Shown in pieces: positions 7,774-15,696 of a stretch of DNA of 64,000 bases. A program made the translations under genes and the position numbers. How positions within the stretch are numbered: the stretch's first letter is position 1; the number at the start of each line of letters is the position of its first letter. Location: contig CAVUCL010000004.1 in the NCBI GenBank assembly GCA_963740055.1, forward strand, positions 372,001 through 436,000. The letters run 5' to 3'. The notes below the pieces were generated by a model. The model worked only from the letters and a program-made list of their open reading frames with translations. It had not been told where the DNA came from and did not search any database. The stretch comes from WHSW01 sp963740055 (GTDB taxonomy: Bacteria; Actinomycetota; Thermoleophilia; Solirubrobacterales; 70-9).

Positions 7774-8079
7774 GTGGACCTTGCCTGGCTCGTGCTCGTC
7801 CTGCTCAGCGTCGCGATGTTCGCCGCGGTGGTCGCGACCCTGGCGCGCGCGGGCCGCGGGTCGGCGCGGCGCGGGGCTCGGGTCGCGTGGGAGCCGGGCG
7901 GCGAGGACTGGCTCACGGTCGAGGAGGTCGCGCGCCTGCTCGAGACCGAGCCGCACGAGATCCTCGACCTGGTCGACCGGGGCGCGATCCCGTTCTTCGT
8001 CGACCCACGCCCGAATCTGCCCGAGCGGGCCGCGTACTGGTTTCGCCGCGACGAGATCGACGCCTGGGTCGTCGGCTGA
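7774..8079 (+). CDS. Membrane-tethered excisionase/MerR-like helix-turn-helix protein
   Basis: 101 residues from GTG 7774. Residues 2-25 (DLAWLVLVLLSVAMFAAVVATLA) form one transmembrane helix, followed by an Arg-rich stretch. The second half, DWLTVEEVARLLETEPHEILDLVDRGAIPFFV then YWFRRDEIDAWV, is the winged-helix pattern of excisionase-type DNA-binding domains. A membrane-anchored form of this domain is unusual. The function is unknown. A promoter with leaderless spacing precedes it, so it is probably transcribed alone. Confidence 0.65.
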   Translation: MDLAWLVLVLLSVAMFAAVVATLARAGRGSARRGARVAWEPGGEDWLTVEEVARLLETEPHEILDLVDRGAIPFFVDPRPNLPERAAYWFRRDEIDAWVVG

Positions 8080-8086
8080 CCGGCGA

Positions 8087-8132
8087 CGAGTGATTCCACG
8101 GGCTCGCGTGCGTGATGTCGTGTGATCACTCG
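8087..8132. terminator. Inverted repeat between convergent genes, probable bidirectional terminator
   Basis: CGAGTGAT (8087-8094) and ATCACTCG (8125-8132) are exact inverted repeats separated by 30 nt. They lie between the stop of the HTH gene at 8079 and the stop of the sulfatase at 8134. Confidence 0.4.
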
Positions 8133-8133
8133 T

Positions 8134-9726
8134 CTAACGACAGAAGACGGCGCTCTCGGGCTCGGGGTCGCGACCCTCGATCCCTGCGCACTCCGCGAGC
8201 TCGTCGCTGAGCGCGCCGAGCCGCTCGAGCGCGGTGCGGACGCGCGGCAGCTCGGGGGCGACCTGGGCCAGGTTCTCGAGCTCGAACGGGTCCGCGGCAC
8301 GGTCGTAGAGCTCGACGATCTCCGACTCCTCACAGGCGCCGGTCCGCGAGTTCGGCGACGAGGTGTGGCGGATGTAGACCCAGTCGCCCTGGCGCACGCC
8401 CTGAAAGCGACACGAGTTCGCACGTCCGGGCTGGATCTGCTCCTTGCCGATGTCGAACTCGGTCGCGATCGCGCGATCGGCCGGCCACTCGGCCTCGCGG
8501 CCCTCGATCAGCGGCAACAGCGAGCGCCCATCCATCACCCGGCACTCTCCCTCCTCCGGACAGGTCTCGGTGCCGGCCAGCTCGACCAGCGTCGGGACCA
8601 GGTCGATGTTCGCGGTCGGCGCGCCGACCCGCGCGCCCGGCTCGCCGCCGCCGCGGAAGCGCTCCGGGACCCGGATCACCAGCGGCACATGCGACGCCTC
8701 CTCGTAGGCGAGCCCCTTGCCGGCGGCGAGCCGGTGCTGACCGTGGAAGTTGCCGTTGTCGGAGGCGAAGACGATCACCGTTTCGTCGAGCTCGCCCGCT
8801 GCGCGCAGCGTCTGGACCAGCTCGGCGATCCCGCGGTCGACCGCCGGCAGGGTCTCGAGCCGGCACTGATAGCGGTCGCGGATCTCGCGCCGCTTCGCCG
8901 CGTCGAGCGGCGGCTGGGCGCGGACGAAGTAGGGCTTGTCGTCGAGGTCGCGCTCGAGCACCGCGCGCGGGTTCGGAAGCGGCGTGCCGGCGAACCTGCC
9001 CTCGTCGCGGCGCGCCGGCACCGCCCCGCCTCCGCAGGGTCCGCCGCTGTCCGCGTTCAGGTTCTCGTTGTGAGGGGCCGCCTGGCCGAGCTGGAGGAAG
9101 AACGGCGCCGGGCCCGCGAGCTCGCCGATGAGCTCGGTCGCGCGCTCGTTGAGCAGGTCGGTGAGGTAGGTGCCATCGTCGTAGACCTCCTTGCGCTGCT
9201 TGCCGTCGACGGTGAGCTGGAAGTCGTAGTAGCCGCGCGCGTTTCCGACCAGCGCGGACCAGCGATCCCACCCGGGCGCGACCTCGTCCTTGTCGTCGAC
9301 GTAGGTCTCGTAGCCGTTCAGGAACTTGCCCACGTACGCGGTCTCGTAGCCCGCGCGCTGAAGCCAGACCGGGAGCACGCTCTCGTTTTCGAGCAGGGTC
9401 CCGTAGCCGGGCTTGTTGTTGAGGACGCCGTTGTTGTGGCCGTACTGGCCGGTCAGGTAGGCGGCCCGCGAGGGACAGCAGAGCGGCGTCGTGTCGTAGG
9501 TGTTCGTGAACGTGACCCCCTCGCCGCCGAGGAGCCGGAACGTGTTCGGCATCGTGCGCCGGTTGTAGGAGGCGTAGTCCTGGTCGTCGGTGAGCACGAA
9601 GACGATGTTCGGCTGCACGCCGAAGGCGGGGTCGGGCTCGACCGGCGGGTTCGGGTCCTCCCCCCCGCAGCCGGCTGCGGCGCCGAGCACGGCCGCGGCG
9701 AGCGCCGCGGCGAGGCTTATCCGCAT
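8134..9726 (-). CDS. Sulfatase-family lipoprotein
   Basis: 530 residues. Signal peptide with lipobox AAGC (Cys20), so it is surface-anchored. The alkaline phosphatase-superfamily metal site begins PNIVFVLTDDQ (Asp47, Asp48). The type I sulfatase signature is TTPLCCPSRAAYLTGQ, with Cys84 in CxPSR expected to be converted to formylglycine. It would hydrolyse sulfate esters, probably of polysaccharides. A second sulfatase gene lies 13 nt upstream on the same strand and appears to be a diverged paralogue. No formylglycine-generating enzyme is found in the window. Confidence 0.88.
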   Translation of the reverse strand: MRISLAAALAAAVLGAAAGCGGEDPNPPVEPDPAFGVQPNIVFVLTDDQDYASYNRRTMPNTFRLLGGEGVTFTNTYDTTPLCCPSRAAYLTGQYGHNNGVLNNKPGYGTLLENESVLPVWLQRAGYETAYVGKFLNGYETYVDDKDEVAPGWDRWSALVGNARGYYDFQLTVDGKQRKEVYDDGTYLTDLLNERATELIGELAGPAPFFLQLGQAAPHNENLNADSGGPCGGGAVPARRDEGRFAGTPLPNPRAVLERDLDDKPYFVRAQPPLDAAKRREIRDRYQCRLETLPAVDRGIAELVQTLRAAGELDETVIVFASDNGNFHGQHRLAAGKGLAYEEASHVPLVIRVPERFRGGGEPGARVGAPTANIDLVPTLVELAGTETCPEEGECRVMDGRSLLPLIEGREAEWPADRAIATEFDIGKEQIQPGRANSCRFQGVRQGDWVYIRHTSSPNSRTGACEESEIVELYDRAADPFELENLAQVAPELPRVRTALERLGALSDELAECAGIEGRDPEPESAVFCR

Positions 9727-9739
9727 ACCGCGGCGAGGC

Positions 9740-11548
9740 CTACTTGCATGCCTTGATCTTCGCCGGTAGCGCGAGCCGGCGCCCGTCGGCGAAGCTCGCG
9801 AGCGCGACGACCGTCGCCTCGCGCGGGAGCGCGTCGCGGACGGCCGACTCGGGGATCGCGGCCTCGAACGGCGCCGCGGTGTCGGTCGCGACCGAGGCGT
9901 TGCCGACCCGGAACTCGACCGAGTCGATCGAGCCCGCGCTCGCGCTGGTAAACCGGGCGCCGTAGGGCGGGAACGAGCACCCCGCCTGGCCGTTGCCGCC
10001 GCTCGAGAGCTCGAGCTGGCCCGAGGGCTGCTCGCGGCAGTTCGCGCCCTGGCACTCGAGCAGCTCGTCGAGCTGGCCGCGCAGGTCGGCGACCACCCCC
10101 GCGTAGGACGGGTCCTCGGCGACGTTGTCGAGCTGCGCCGGGTCGGAGTAGGTGTCGTAGAGCTCGATCTCCGGCAGCGGTCGGTCGGTCTCCCACTCGG
10201 TGTAGAGGTAGCGCGAGGTGCGCACGCCGACGATCGGGTCGCCCGCGTAGGCCTCGAGCAGGATCGCGCGGGCGCGCTCGAGGTCGGGCTGGGCGAGGCT
10301 CGGGACCAGCGACTGGCCGTCCTGGGCGAGGCGCGGCGCGACCCGGCTCAGCTCGAGGATCGTCGGCACCAGGTCGGCGTTGGTGACCACGTCCTCGGAG
10401 CTCTCGCCGCGCGCGATCCCCGGGCCTCGGGCGATGAACGGGACCCGGGCCGACTCGTCGTAGAGGAAGCGCTTGTTGTTGCGGATCCGGTGCTCGCCGC
10501 GCATGTAGCCGTTGTCGGAGAGGAAGAAGACGTAGGTGTTGCGGCGCTCGCCGTCGCGCTTGATCTCGGCGAGCAGGTCGCCGACGCTGCGATCGACGGC
10601 GAGCAGCGACTCCCAGGCGCAGCGGCGCTTTCTGAGCGTGTCGGAGATCTGCCCGGGGGTCAGCGGGCCGAGATCGGCGACCGGCGATGGCTTGTCGGAG
10701 ACGTCGCCCTCGTTGAACGAGGTCGGCAGCGGCCCCTTGCCCTTGCTCTTCAGCGTTCCCAGGTCCTCGGGCGCCGGGACCGCGCCGCGGTTGCATGAGC
10801 GCCCGGGCGAGCCGCCGCCACCGCCGTGCGGAGCGGCGTAGCCGAGCATGAGGAAGAACGGGCTCGTTCCGGGTGAGCTGCGGCGGATGAAGCGCTTCGC
10901 CTTGCGGGTGAAGACCTCGGTGCTGTAGTCGCGCTTTCGCTGGCCGAAGTCGGTCAGGACGCCGTTCTGGTTCAGCGTGTAGCCGAAGTACTGGGCGTTC
11001 GACGGCGCCAGCACGCGCCAGTCGTCCCAGCCCCGGGGTACGTCGGTGGGCAGGGTGCCGAACTCGTCAGGCTCCGCGTACTCGTTCAGGAACTTGCCGA
11101 TGTAGGCGGTCTGATAGCCCGCGTCCTGAAGCCAGATCGCGAGGTTGCTCTCGCCGTGGAGCTCGTTGAAGACGCCGTAGCCGCCGTCGGGCGCCTGGTT
11201 CGAGAGCACGCCGTGGTTGTGCGCGTACTGGCCCGTGAGCAGCGTCGTGCGCGAGGGGCAGCAGAGCGGGAAGTTGTCGTAGAAGCGCTTCATCGTCACG
11301 CCCTTGCGCTTCATCTGCTTGCCGACTGTCTTCATCACCCGCATCGAGGCCGACTCCTGGTCGTCGGTGAGCAGGACGACGATGTTCGGCTGGATCTGAG
11401 CCGGGGCCTGCGCGGGGGCCGGCTCGGCCCCGCCCGAGAGCGCGAGCGCAAGGCCCGCCGACGCGGCCAGGGCCGCGGCCGCCGCGACGATGCGCGGCCG
11501 TCGTCGGATCGAATCGATCGGCGCTTGTCCGGGCATTTGTCCGGGCAT
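9740..11548 (-). CDS. Sulfatase-family secreted protein with C-terminal extension
   Basis: 602 residues. After a basic N-terminus and a hydrophobic Ala-rich signal or anchor (about residues 20-40) comes PNIVVLLTDDQ (Asp62, Asp63) and the sulfatase signature NFPLCCPSRTTLLTGQ with Cys97 as the formylglycine precursor. About 100 residues at the C-terminus (from SGQLELSSGG) resemble an Ig-like or beta-sandwich module containing GSIDSVEFRVGNASVATD. The start region encodes MPGQMPGQ through a 12-bp direct repeat, so translation may begin at 11548 or 11536. It is probably co-transcribed with the downstream sulfatase. Confidence 0.85.
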   Translation of the reverse strand: MPGQMPGQAPIDSIRRRPRIVAAAAALAASAGLALALSGGAEPAPAQAPAQIQPNIVVLLTDDQESASMRVMKTVGKQMKRKGVTMKRFYDNFPLCCPSRTTLLTGQYAHNHGVLSNQAPDGGYGVFNELHGESNLAIWLQDAGYQTAYIGKFLNEYAEPDEFGTLPTDVPRGWDDWRVLAPSNAQYFGYTLNQNGVLTDFGQRKRDYSTEVFTRKAKRFIRRSSPGTSPFFLMLGYAAPHGGGGGSPGRSCNRGAVPAPEDLGTLKSKGKGPLPTSFNEGDVSDKPSPVADLGPLTPGQISDTLRKRRCAWESLLAVDRSVGDLLAEIKRDGERRNTYVFFLSDNGYMRGEHRIRNNKRFLYDESARVPFIARGPGIARGESSEDVVTNADLVPTILELSRVAPRLAQDGQSLVPSLAQPDLERARAILLEAYAGDPIVGVRTSRYLYTEWETDRPLPEIELYDTYSDPAQLDNVAEDPSYAGVVADLRGQLDELLECQGANCREQPSGQLELSSGGNGQAGCSFPPYGARFTSASAGSIDSVEFRVGNASVATDTAAPFEAAIPESAVRDALPREATVVALASFADGRRLALPAKIKACK

Positions 11549-11570
11549 CTAAGAGGCTCTCGCCTGCGAC

Positions 11571-11586
11571 GGGCGACGCATCGCCC
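11571..11586. promoter_or_regulatory. Small perfect hairpin upstream of the sulfatase pair
   Basis: GGGCGA, loop CGCA, TCGCCC. It lies 23 nt upstream of the start at 11548, so it may sit in the 5' leader of the sulfatase mRNA. Apart from this and the -10 box for the glycosylase gene, nothing else was recognised in the 191-bp divergent region 11549-11739. Confidence 0.25.
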
Positions 11587-11726
11587 TCTTCAGCGTCCAA
11601 ACACGCGCCGTGAGGCCAAGTCGCGGCCGTGGCTCCCGCGACGCCGAAGCGGGGCACGATAGCGACTCGGGGCCGCGCCGCCGCCGGACCGCCTGCTCAC
11701 GAAACCGCGCTCGCAGGCGTTTCACA

Positions 11727-11732
11727 TACCGT
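11727..11732 (+). promoter_or_regulatory. Putative -10 box of a leaderless transcript (TACCGT)
   Basis: TACCGT is 7 nt before the ATG at 11740, with no ribosome-binding site between them. Confidence 0.5.
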
Positions 11733-11739
11733 GGCTGCG

Positions 11740-12354
11740 ATGAGCGTGCATGCCGAGCTCGCGTCGTCGGACCCGGTGATGGGAGAGCTCGTCGACCGCT
11801 ACGGGCGGCTCTCGTTCGAGACCCGGCGCCGCGGGCGACCGCAGGCCGACTCCTACGGAACGCTGCTGCGCAGCGTCGTCGGCCAGCAGGTCTCGGCGAA
11901 GGCGGCGGCGGCGATCTACGACCGCGTGCTCGAGCTCTTCGACGGAACCCCGTCGCCGGCCGCGGTCCTCGCCGCGCATCCCGATGAGCTGCGCTCGGCC
12001 GGGCTCTCGGGTCGCAAGGTCGAGTACGTGCGCGACCTCGCCCGCCACGTCGAGACCGGCGAGCTCGAGCTCGACCGCCTCGGAACCCTCTCCGACGAGG
12101 AGGTGATCGCCGAGATCACCGCGATTCGCGGCTTCGGGGTCTGGAGCGCGCAGGTGTTCCTGATGTTCCACCTCGAGCGCCCCGACGTGCTGCCCACGGG
12201 CGATCTCGGGATCAGGCGCGCGGTCGCGAACGCGTACGGCCTCGAGCAGCTGCCCGTGGCCGAGGAGCTGACCCGGATCGCCGACCCCTGGCGCCCGCAC
12301 CGGACCCTCGCCTGCATCTACCTCTGGGAATCGCTGCACAACGCCCCCGCGTAA
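11740..12354 (+). CDS. DNA-3-methyladenine glycosylase II-like (AlkA/HhH-GPD family)
   Basis: 204 residues. The helix-hairpin-helix AITAIRGFGVWSAQVFLMF is followed by the GPD segment LPTGDLGIRRAV, with Asp155 as the catalytic aspartate. QQVSAKAAAAIYDRV is the conserved helix that precedes it. The enzyme would remove alkylated purines from DNA in base-excision repair. The length matches the short actinobacterial form without the AlkA N-terminal domain. It appears to be a single-gene unit with a leaderless promoter; the bioB gene starts 42 bp after its stop. Confidence 0.85.
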   Translation: MSVHAELASSDPVMGELVDRYGRLSFETRRRGRPQADSYGTLLRSVVGQQVSAKAAAAIYDRVLELFDGTPSPAAVLAAHPDELRSAGLSGRKVEYVRDLARHVETGELELDRLGTLSDEEVIAEITAIRGFGVWSAQVFLMFHLERPDVLPTGDLGIRRAVANAYGLEQLPVAEELTRIADPWRPHRTLACIYLWESLHNAPA

Positions 12355-12381
12355 CCGGCGATTGGCGTCCGAGGCGGCGCC

Positions 12382-12387
12382 TAGCGT
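12382..12387 (+). promoter_or_regulatory. Putative -10 box of the bioB transcript (TAGCGT)
   Basis: TAGCGT is 9 nt before the ATG at 12397, matching the pattern of the other putative leaderless starts here. No BirA-type operator palindrome was recognised. Confidence 0.4.
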
Positions 12388-12396
12388 TGGCCGTGG

Positions 12397-13548
12397 ATGC
12401 CGTCGCTGGTGACCTTCGACGAAGCTCTCGCCCTCGCCGCGATCTCCGACCGCGACCGGATCATGGACCTGGTCGAGCGCGCCTGGGAGGTGCGGACCGA
12501 GAACTTCGGCGATTCGACCGACATGTGCTCGCTGGTGAACGCGAAGTCCGGCGGCTGCGCCGAGGATTGCGGCTTCTGCGCCCAGTCGCGCTACGCCGAG
12601 GCGGACACCCCGATGCACGCGATGATGGAGCCGGAGCAGATCCTCGAGCACGCGAGGGCGGCCGAGGCGGCGGGAGCACACCGCTTCTGCATGGTCACCC
12701 AGGGCCAGGGGCTCTCGAAACGCGATTTCGCCAAGGTGCTCGAGGGTGCCCGGCTGGTCGCCGAGCACACGAACCTGAAGCGCTGCGCCTCGGTCGGCCA
12801 CATCTCGGTCGACCGCGCGCGAAGGCTCGCCGACGCCGGGATCCAGCGCGTGCACCACAACGTCGAGACCGCGCGCTCGTATTACGACGAGGTCTCGACC
12901 ACGGTCCGCTACGAGGGCCGGGTGCGGACGATCGAGGCGACCAAGGAGGCTGGGCTCGAGACCTGCGTCGGCGGCATCCTCAACCTCGGCGAGAGCCCGC
13001 GCCAACGGGTCGAGATGGCGTTCGAGCTCGCCGAGATCGAGCCCACCTCGGTGCCGATCAACCTGCTCAACCCGCGCGCCGGGACGAAGTTCGGCGACCG
13101 CGAGCTGATGGACCCGTGGGAGGTCGTCAAGTGGGTCGCGATCTTCAGGCTGATCCTCCCCGGTGCCCTGTTCCGGCTCTGCGGCGGGCGGGTCGAGAAC
13201 CTCGGCGAGCTGCAGCCGCTTGCCGTCCGCGCCGGGCTCAACGGGGTGATGATGGGCAACTTCCTGACCACCCTCGGCGTCGACCCGGCCACCGATCGCG
13301 CCAGCTTCTCCGAGCTCGGCCTCAACGTCGCCCGCCAACCCGACAACGGCTCCAACCCGCGGCCCGACAATCGCGCCGGCTGGCTCGAGGGTGAGACGCC
13401 GCAGACGCCGATCGACGAGCTCATCGACAGCCAGGGCGACGCGAACTTCTGGGACCCCTCGACTCAGCTGCGGGTGATCAAGAAGGCCGGCAAGCCGCCC
13501 GCCTACCCCGAGCGCCCGAGCGAGGCGGAGCCAGGGCGAGCGGCGTGA
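12397..13548 (+). CDS. bioB: Biotin synthase
   Basis: 383 residues. The radical-SAM motif CxxxCxxC is GGCAEDCGFCAQS (Cys54, Cys58, Cys61), followed by RFCMVTQGQG, HHNVETARSYY and INLLNPRAGT, typical of BioB. It inserts sulfur into dethiobiotin using S-adenosylmethionine and Fe-S clusters. About 50 residues after the usual end of the barrel (from QPDNGSNPRPDN) form an extended tail. It is the first gene of bioB-bioF-bioD, with its TGA overlapping the bioF GTG start. Confidence 0.95.
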   Translation: MPSLVTFDEALALAAISDRDRIMDLVERAWEVRTENFGDSTDMCSLVNAKSGGCAEDCGFCAQSRYAEADTPMHAMMEPEQILEHARAAEAAGAHRFCMVTQGQGLSKRDFAKVLEGARLVAEHTNLKRCASVGHISVDRARRLADAGIQRVHHNVETARSYYDEVSTTVRYEGRVRTIEATKEAGLETCVGGILNLGESPRQRVEMAFELAEIEPTSVPINLLNPRAGTKFGDRELMDPWEVVKWVAIFRLILPGALFRLCGGRVENLGELQPLAVRAGLNGVMMGNFLTTLGVDPATDRASFSELGLNVARQPDNGSNPRPDNRAGWLEGETPQTPIDELIDSQGDANFWDPSTQLRVIKKAGKPPAYPERPSEAEPGRAA

Positions 13549-14756
13549 GCGACGTCGCGGCCCGCCTGGCGGAGCTGCGCCGTACGGGTCTGCATCGCCG
13601 GCTGCGGGTGATCGAGGGGCCGCAGGGCCCGCGGGTGCTGCTCGACGGCGCCGACGTGCTGCTGCTGTGCTCGAACAACTACCTCGGCCTCGCCGATCAC
13701 CCGCGGGTTCGCCAGGCGGCCGGCGAGGCCGCCGAGCGCTACGGCGCGGGCGCCGGCGCCTCGAGACTGATCTCGGGGACCATGTCGCTGCACCGCAAGC
13801 TCGAGGGCAGGCTGGCGGAGTTCAAGCAGACCGAGGCGGCGCTGCTCTACGGCTCGGGCTACATGGCGAACGTCGGCGTGCTCACCGCCCTCGCCGGTCC
13901 CGGGGCGGTCGTCTTCTCCGACGAGCTCAACCACGCGAGCATCATCGACGGCTGCCGGCTCTCGCGGGCGCAGACCTTCGTCTACCGCCACCGCGACCTC
14001 GAGCACCTCGAATCGGGGTTGCGCGAGGCGGGTGAGCGGGCGCGGCTGATCGTCACCGACGGCGTCTTCTCGATGGACGGCGACGTAGCGCCGCTGCGCG
14101 AGCTCGCCGAGCTCGCGCGCCGCCACCGCTGCATGCTGGTCGTCGACGACGCGCACGCCACCGGGGCGCTCGGTCCCGGCGGCCGCGGCGCGGTCGCCGC
14201 GGCCGGGGTCGGGTCCGAGGTCGACGTCGTCGTCGGCACGCTCGGCAAGGCCCTCGGCGGCTACGGCGCCTACGTCTGCGCCTCGGCGCAGCTGGTCGAG
14301 CTGCTGGTCAACACGTCGCGGCCGTTCATCTACTCGACCGCCCCACCGCCGCCCTCGGTCGGCGCCGCGCTGGCGGCGCTGGGGATGCTCGCCGACCGGC
14401 CGGGCCTGGTCGAGCAGCTGCGCCGCAACGCGGCGACGCTGCGCGAGGCGCTCAGCGCCCAGGGCCTGCGAACCGGAGGCTCGCGGACCCAGATCATCCC
14501 GGTCGAGGTCGGCGACGCGAGGCGGGCGATGGCGCTCTGCGAGCGCACGCTCGAGGGCGGCGTCTTCGCGCAGGCGATTCGCCCGCCGACCGTACCGCCG
14601 GACAGCTCGCGGCTGCGGCTGACCGTGATGGCGAACCACCGCGCCGACGAGCTGCGGGCGGCCGCCCGCGTGATCGGCGCGGCGGCGCGCGCGCTCGGCG
14701 TCGCCGGCGCGGCCGAGGCGCCGGACGCGGTTCGCGGCCTGCGCCCCGCGGCGTGA
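13545..14756 (+). CDS. bioF: 8-amino-7-oxononanoate synthase
   Basis: 403 residues from a GTG overlapping the bioB stop (GTGA). PLP-dependent alpha-oxoamine synthase with NYLGLADHP, GSGYMANVG, DDAHATGALG and the PLP-binding Lys in GTLGKALGGYGAY (Lys235). It condenses pimeloyl thioester with alanine to form 8-amino-7-oxononanoate, the second-last carbon-skeleton step of biotin synthesis. Its last four bases overlap the bioD start. Confidence 0.95.
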   Translation: MSDVAARLAELRRTGLHRRLRVIEGPQGPRVLLDGADVLLLCSNNYLGLADHPRVRQAAGEAAERYGAGAGASRLISGTMSLHRKLEGRLAEFKQTEAALLYGSGYMANVGVLTALAGPGAVVFSDELNHASIIDGCRLSRAQTFVYRHRDLEHLESGLREAGERARLIVTDGVFSMDGDVAPLRELAELARRHRCMLVVDDAHATGALGPGGRGAVAAAGVGSEVDVVVGTLGKALGGYGAYVCASAQLVELLVNTSRPFIYSTAPPPPSVGAALAALGMLADRPGLVEQLRRNAATLREALSAQGLRTGGSRTQIIPVEVGDARRAMALCERTLEGGVFAQAIRPPTVPPDSSRLRLTVMANHRADELRAAARVIGAAARALGVAGAAEAPDAVRGLRPAA

Positions 14757-15445
14757 GCGCGGCCGGCGTCTTCGTCACCGGCACCGGGACCGAGGTCGGC
14801 AAGACCGTGGTCGCGGCGGTGCTCGCGCGGACCGCGGCCGGCGCCGGCGCCCGGGTGGCGGTCTTCAAGCCCGCGGTCAGCGGCCTCGACGAGGGAGGCG
14901 AGCCCGACCACGCGCTGCTTCGCCGCGCGGCGGGATCGGCGCAGTCCGACGACGAGATCGCCCCTTACCGCTACCGGCCCGCGGTCTCCCCCCACCTCGG
15001 CGCCGAGCTCGCCGGCGAGCGGATCGACGCCGGGCGGCTTCGAGAGGCCGCCCGCACTGCCGCCGCGCGGTCGGAGTTCCTGGTCGCCGAGGGCGTCGGC
15101 GGCTTCCTCGTCCCGCTGACGATCGACTACCTGATCCGCGACCTCGCCCGCGACCTGCGCCTACCGGTCGTGATCGCGGCCGGACCCGGGCTCGGGACGA
15201 TCAACCACACGCTGCTCACGATCGAGGCGGTGCGCTCCGCCGGGCTCGAGCTCGCGACGGTCGTGCTCACGCCGTGGCCCTCGGACCCCGGTGAGGTCGA
15301 GCGCTCGAACCGCGAGGCGATCGGCGCCCTGGGCGCGGTCGAGGTCGAGGTCCTGAAACGCCTCGACCTCGCCGACCCGGGCTCCTGGCCGCCGCTTCAG
15401 GCGGGGCTGGGGCGGGGGGCGAGGTCGAGGCCGGCGGCCCGGTGA
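14753..15445 (+). CDS. bioD: ATP-dependent dethiobiotin synthetase
   Basis: 230 residues from GTG 14753. The P-loop is VTGTGTEVGKT near the N-terminus, followed by FKPAVSG and VAEGVGGFLVPL, the usual BioD blocks. It closes the ureido ring of dethiobiotin from 7,8-diaminononanoate, CO2 and ATP. The C-terminal tail of about 20 residues is Gly/Arg-rich and probably disordered. bioA is not contiguous; it follows 251 bp later under its own promoter. Confidence 0.92.
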   Translation: MSAAGVFVTGTGTEVGKTVVAAVLARTAAGAGARVAVFKPAVSGLDEGGEPDHALLRRAAGSAQSDDEIAPYRYRPAVSPHLGAELAGERIDAGRLREAARTAAARSEFLVAEGVGGFLVPLTIDYLIRDLARDLRLPVVIAAGPGLGTINHTLLTIEAVRSAGLELATVVLTPWPSDPGEVERSNREAIGALGAVEVEVLKRLDLADPGSWPPLQAGLGRGARSRPAAR

Positions 15446-15457
15446 GCCGGGACCGCT

Positions 15458-15574
15458 CTACGCACGCCGCGAGCGATCGCGGCGGCTGACGACGCTGTAG
15501 CGCTGGCGGGCGGCGATCCGATGCCGCTCCTGGCTCACGCTGTTGGCCAGATGGATGTTGAGCATTGGGTGCAT
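15458..15574 (-). CDS. Possible small peptide gene (38 residues)
   Basis: In the 251-bp gap between bioD and bioA a small frame runs leftwards from ATG 15574 to TAG 15458. It starts MHPMLNIHLANSVSQERHRI and ends in an Arg-rich tail (RRDRSRRA). An AGGAG sequence lies about 6 nt before the ATG, a better ribosome-binding site than most genes here have. Short basic peptides of this look occur in actinobacteria, but I do not recognise a family. It is antisense to the direction of the bio genes. Function unknown. Confidence 0.45.
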   Translation of the reverse strand: MHPMLNIHLANSVSQERHRIAARQRYSVVSRRDRSRRA

Positions 15575-15682
15575 ATCCGCTCCTGTCCTGGTCGATACGG
15601 GGCACCAACCAACCTAGACGCCCCGAGCGCCGCCGTCGGTGAGCTGCGTCACTTGGCGAGCTTTTCCCTCCGGTCGCGGGTC

Positions 15683-15688
15683 TACTGT
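15683..15688 (+). promoter_or_regulatory. Putative -10 box of a leaderless bioA transcript (TACTGT)
   Basis: TACTGT is 8 nt before the GTG at 15697. The sequence between (CGGAGGCG) is too close to the start to act as a normal ribosome-binding site. Confidence 0.45.
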
Positions 15689-15696
15689 CGGAGGCG

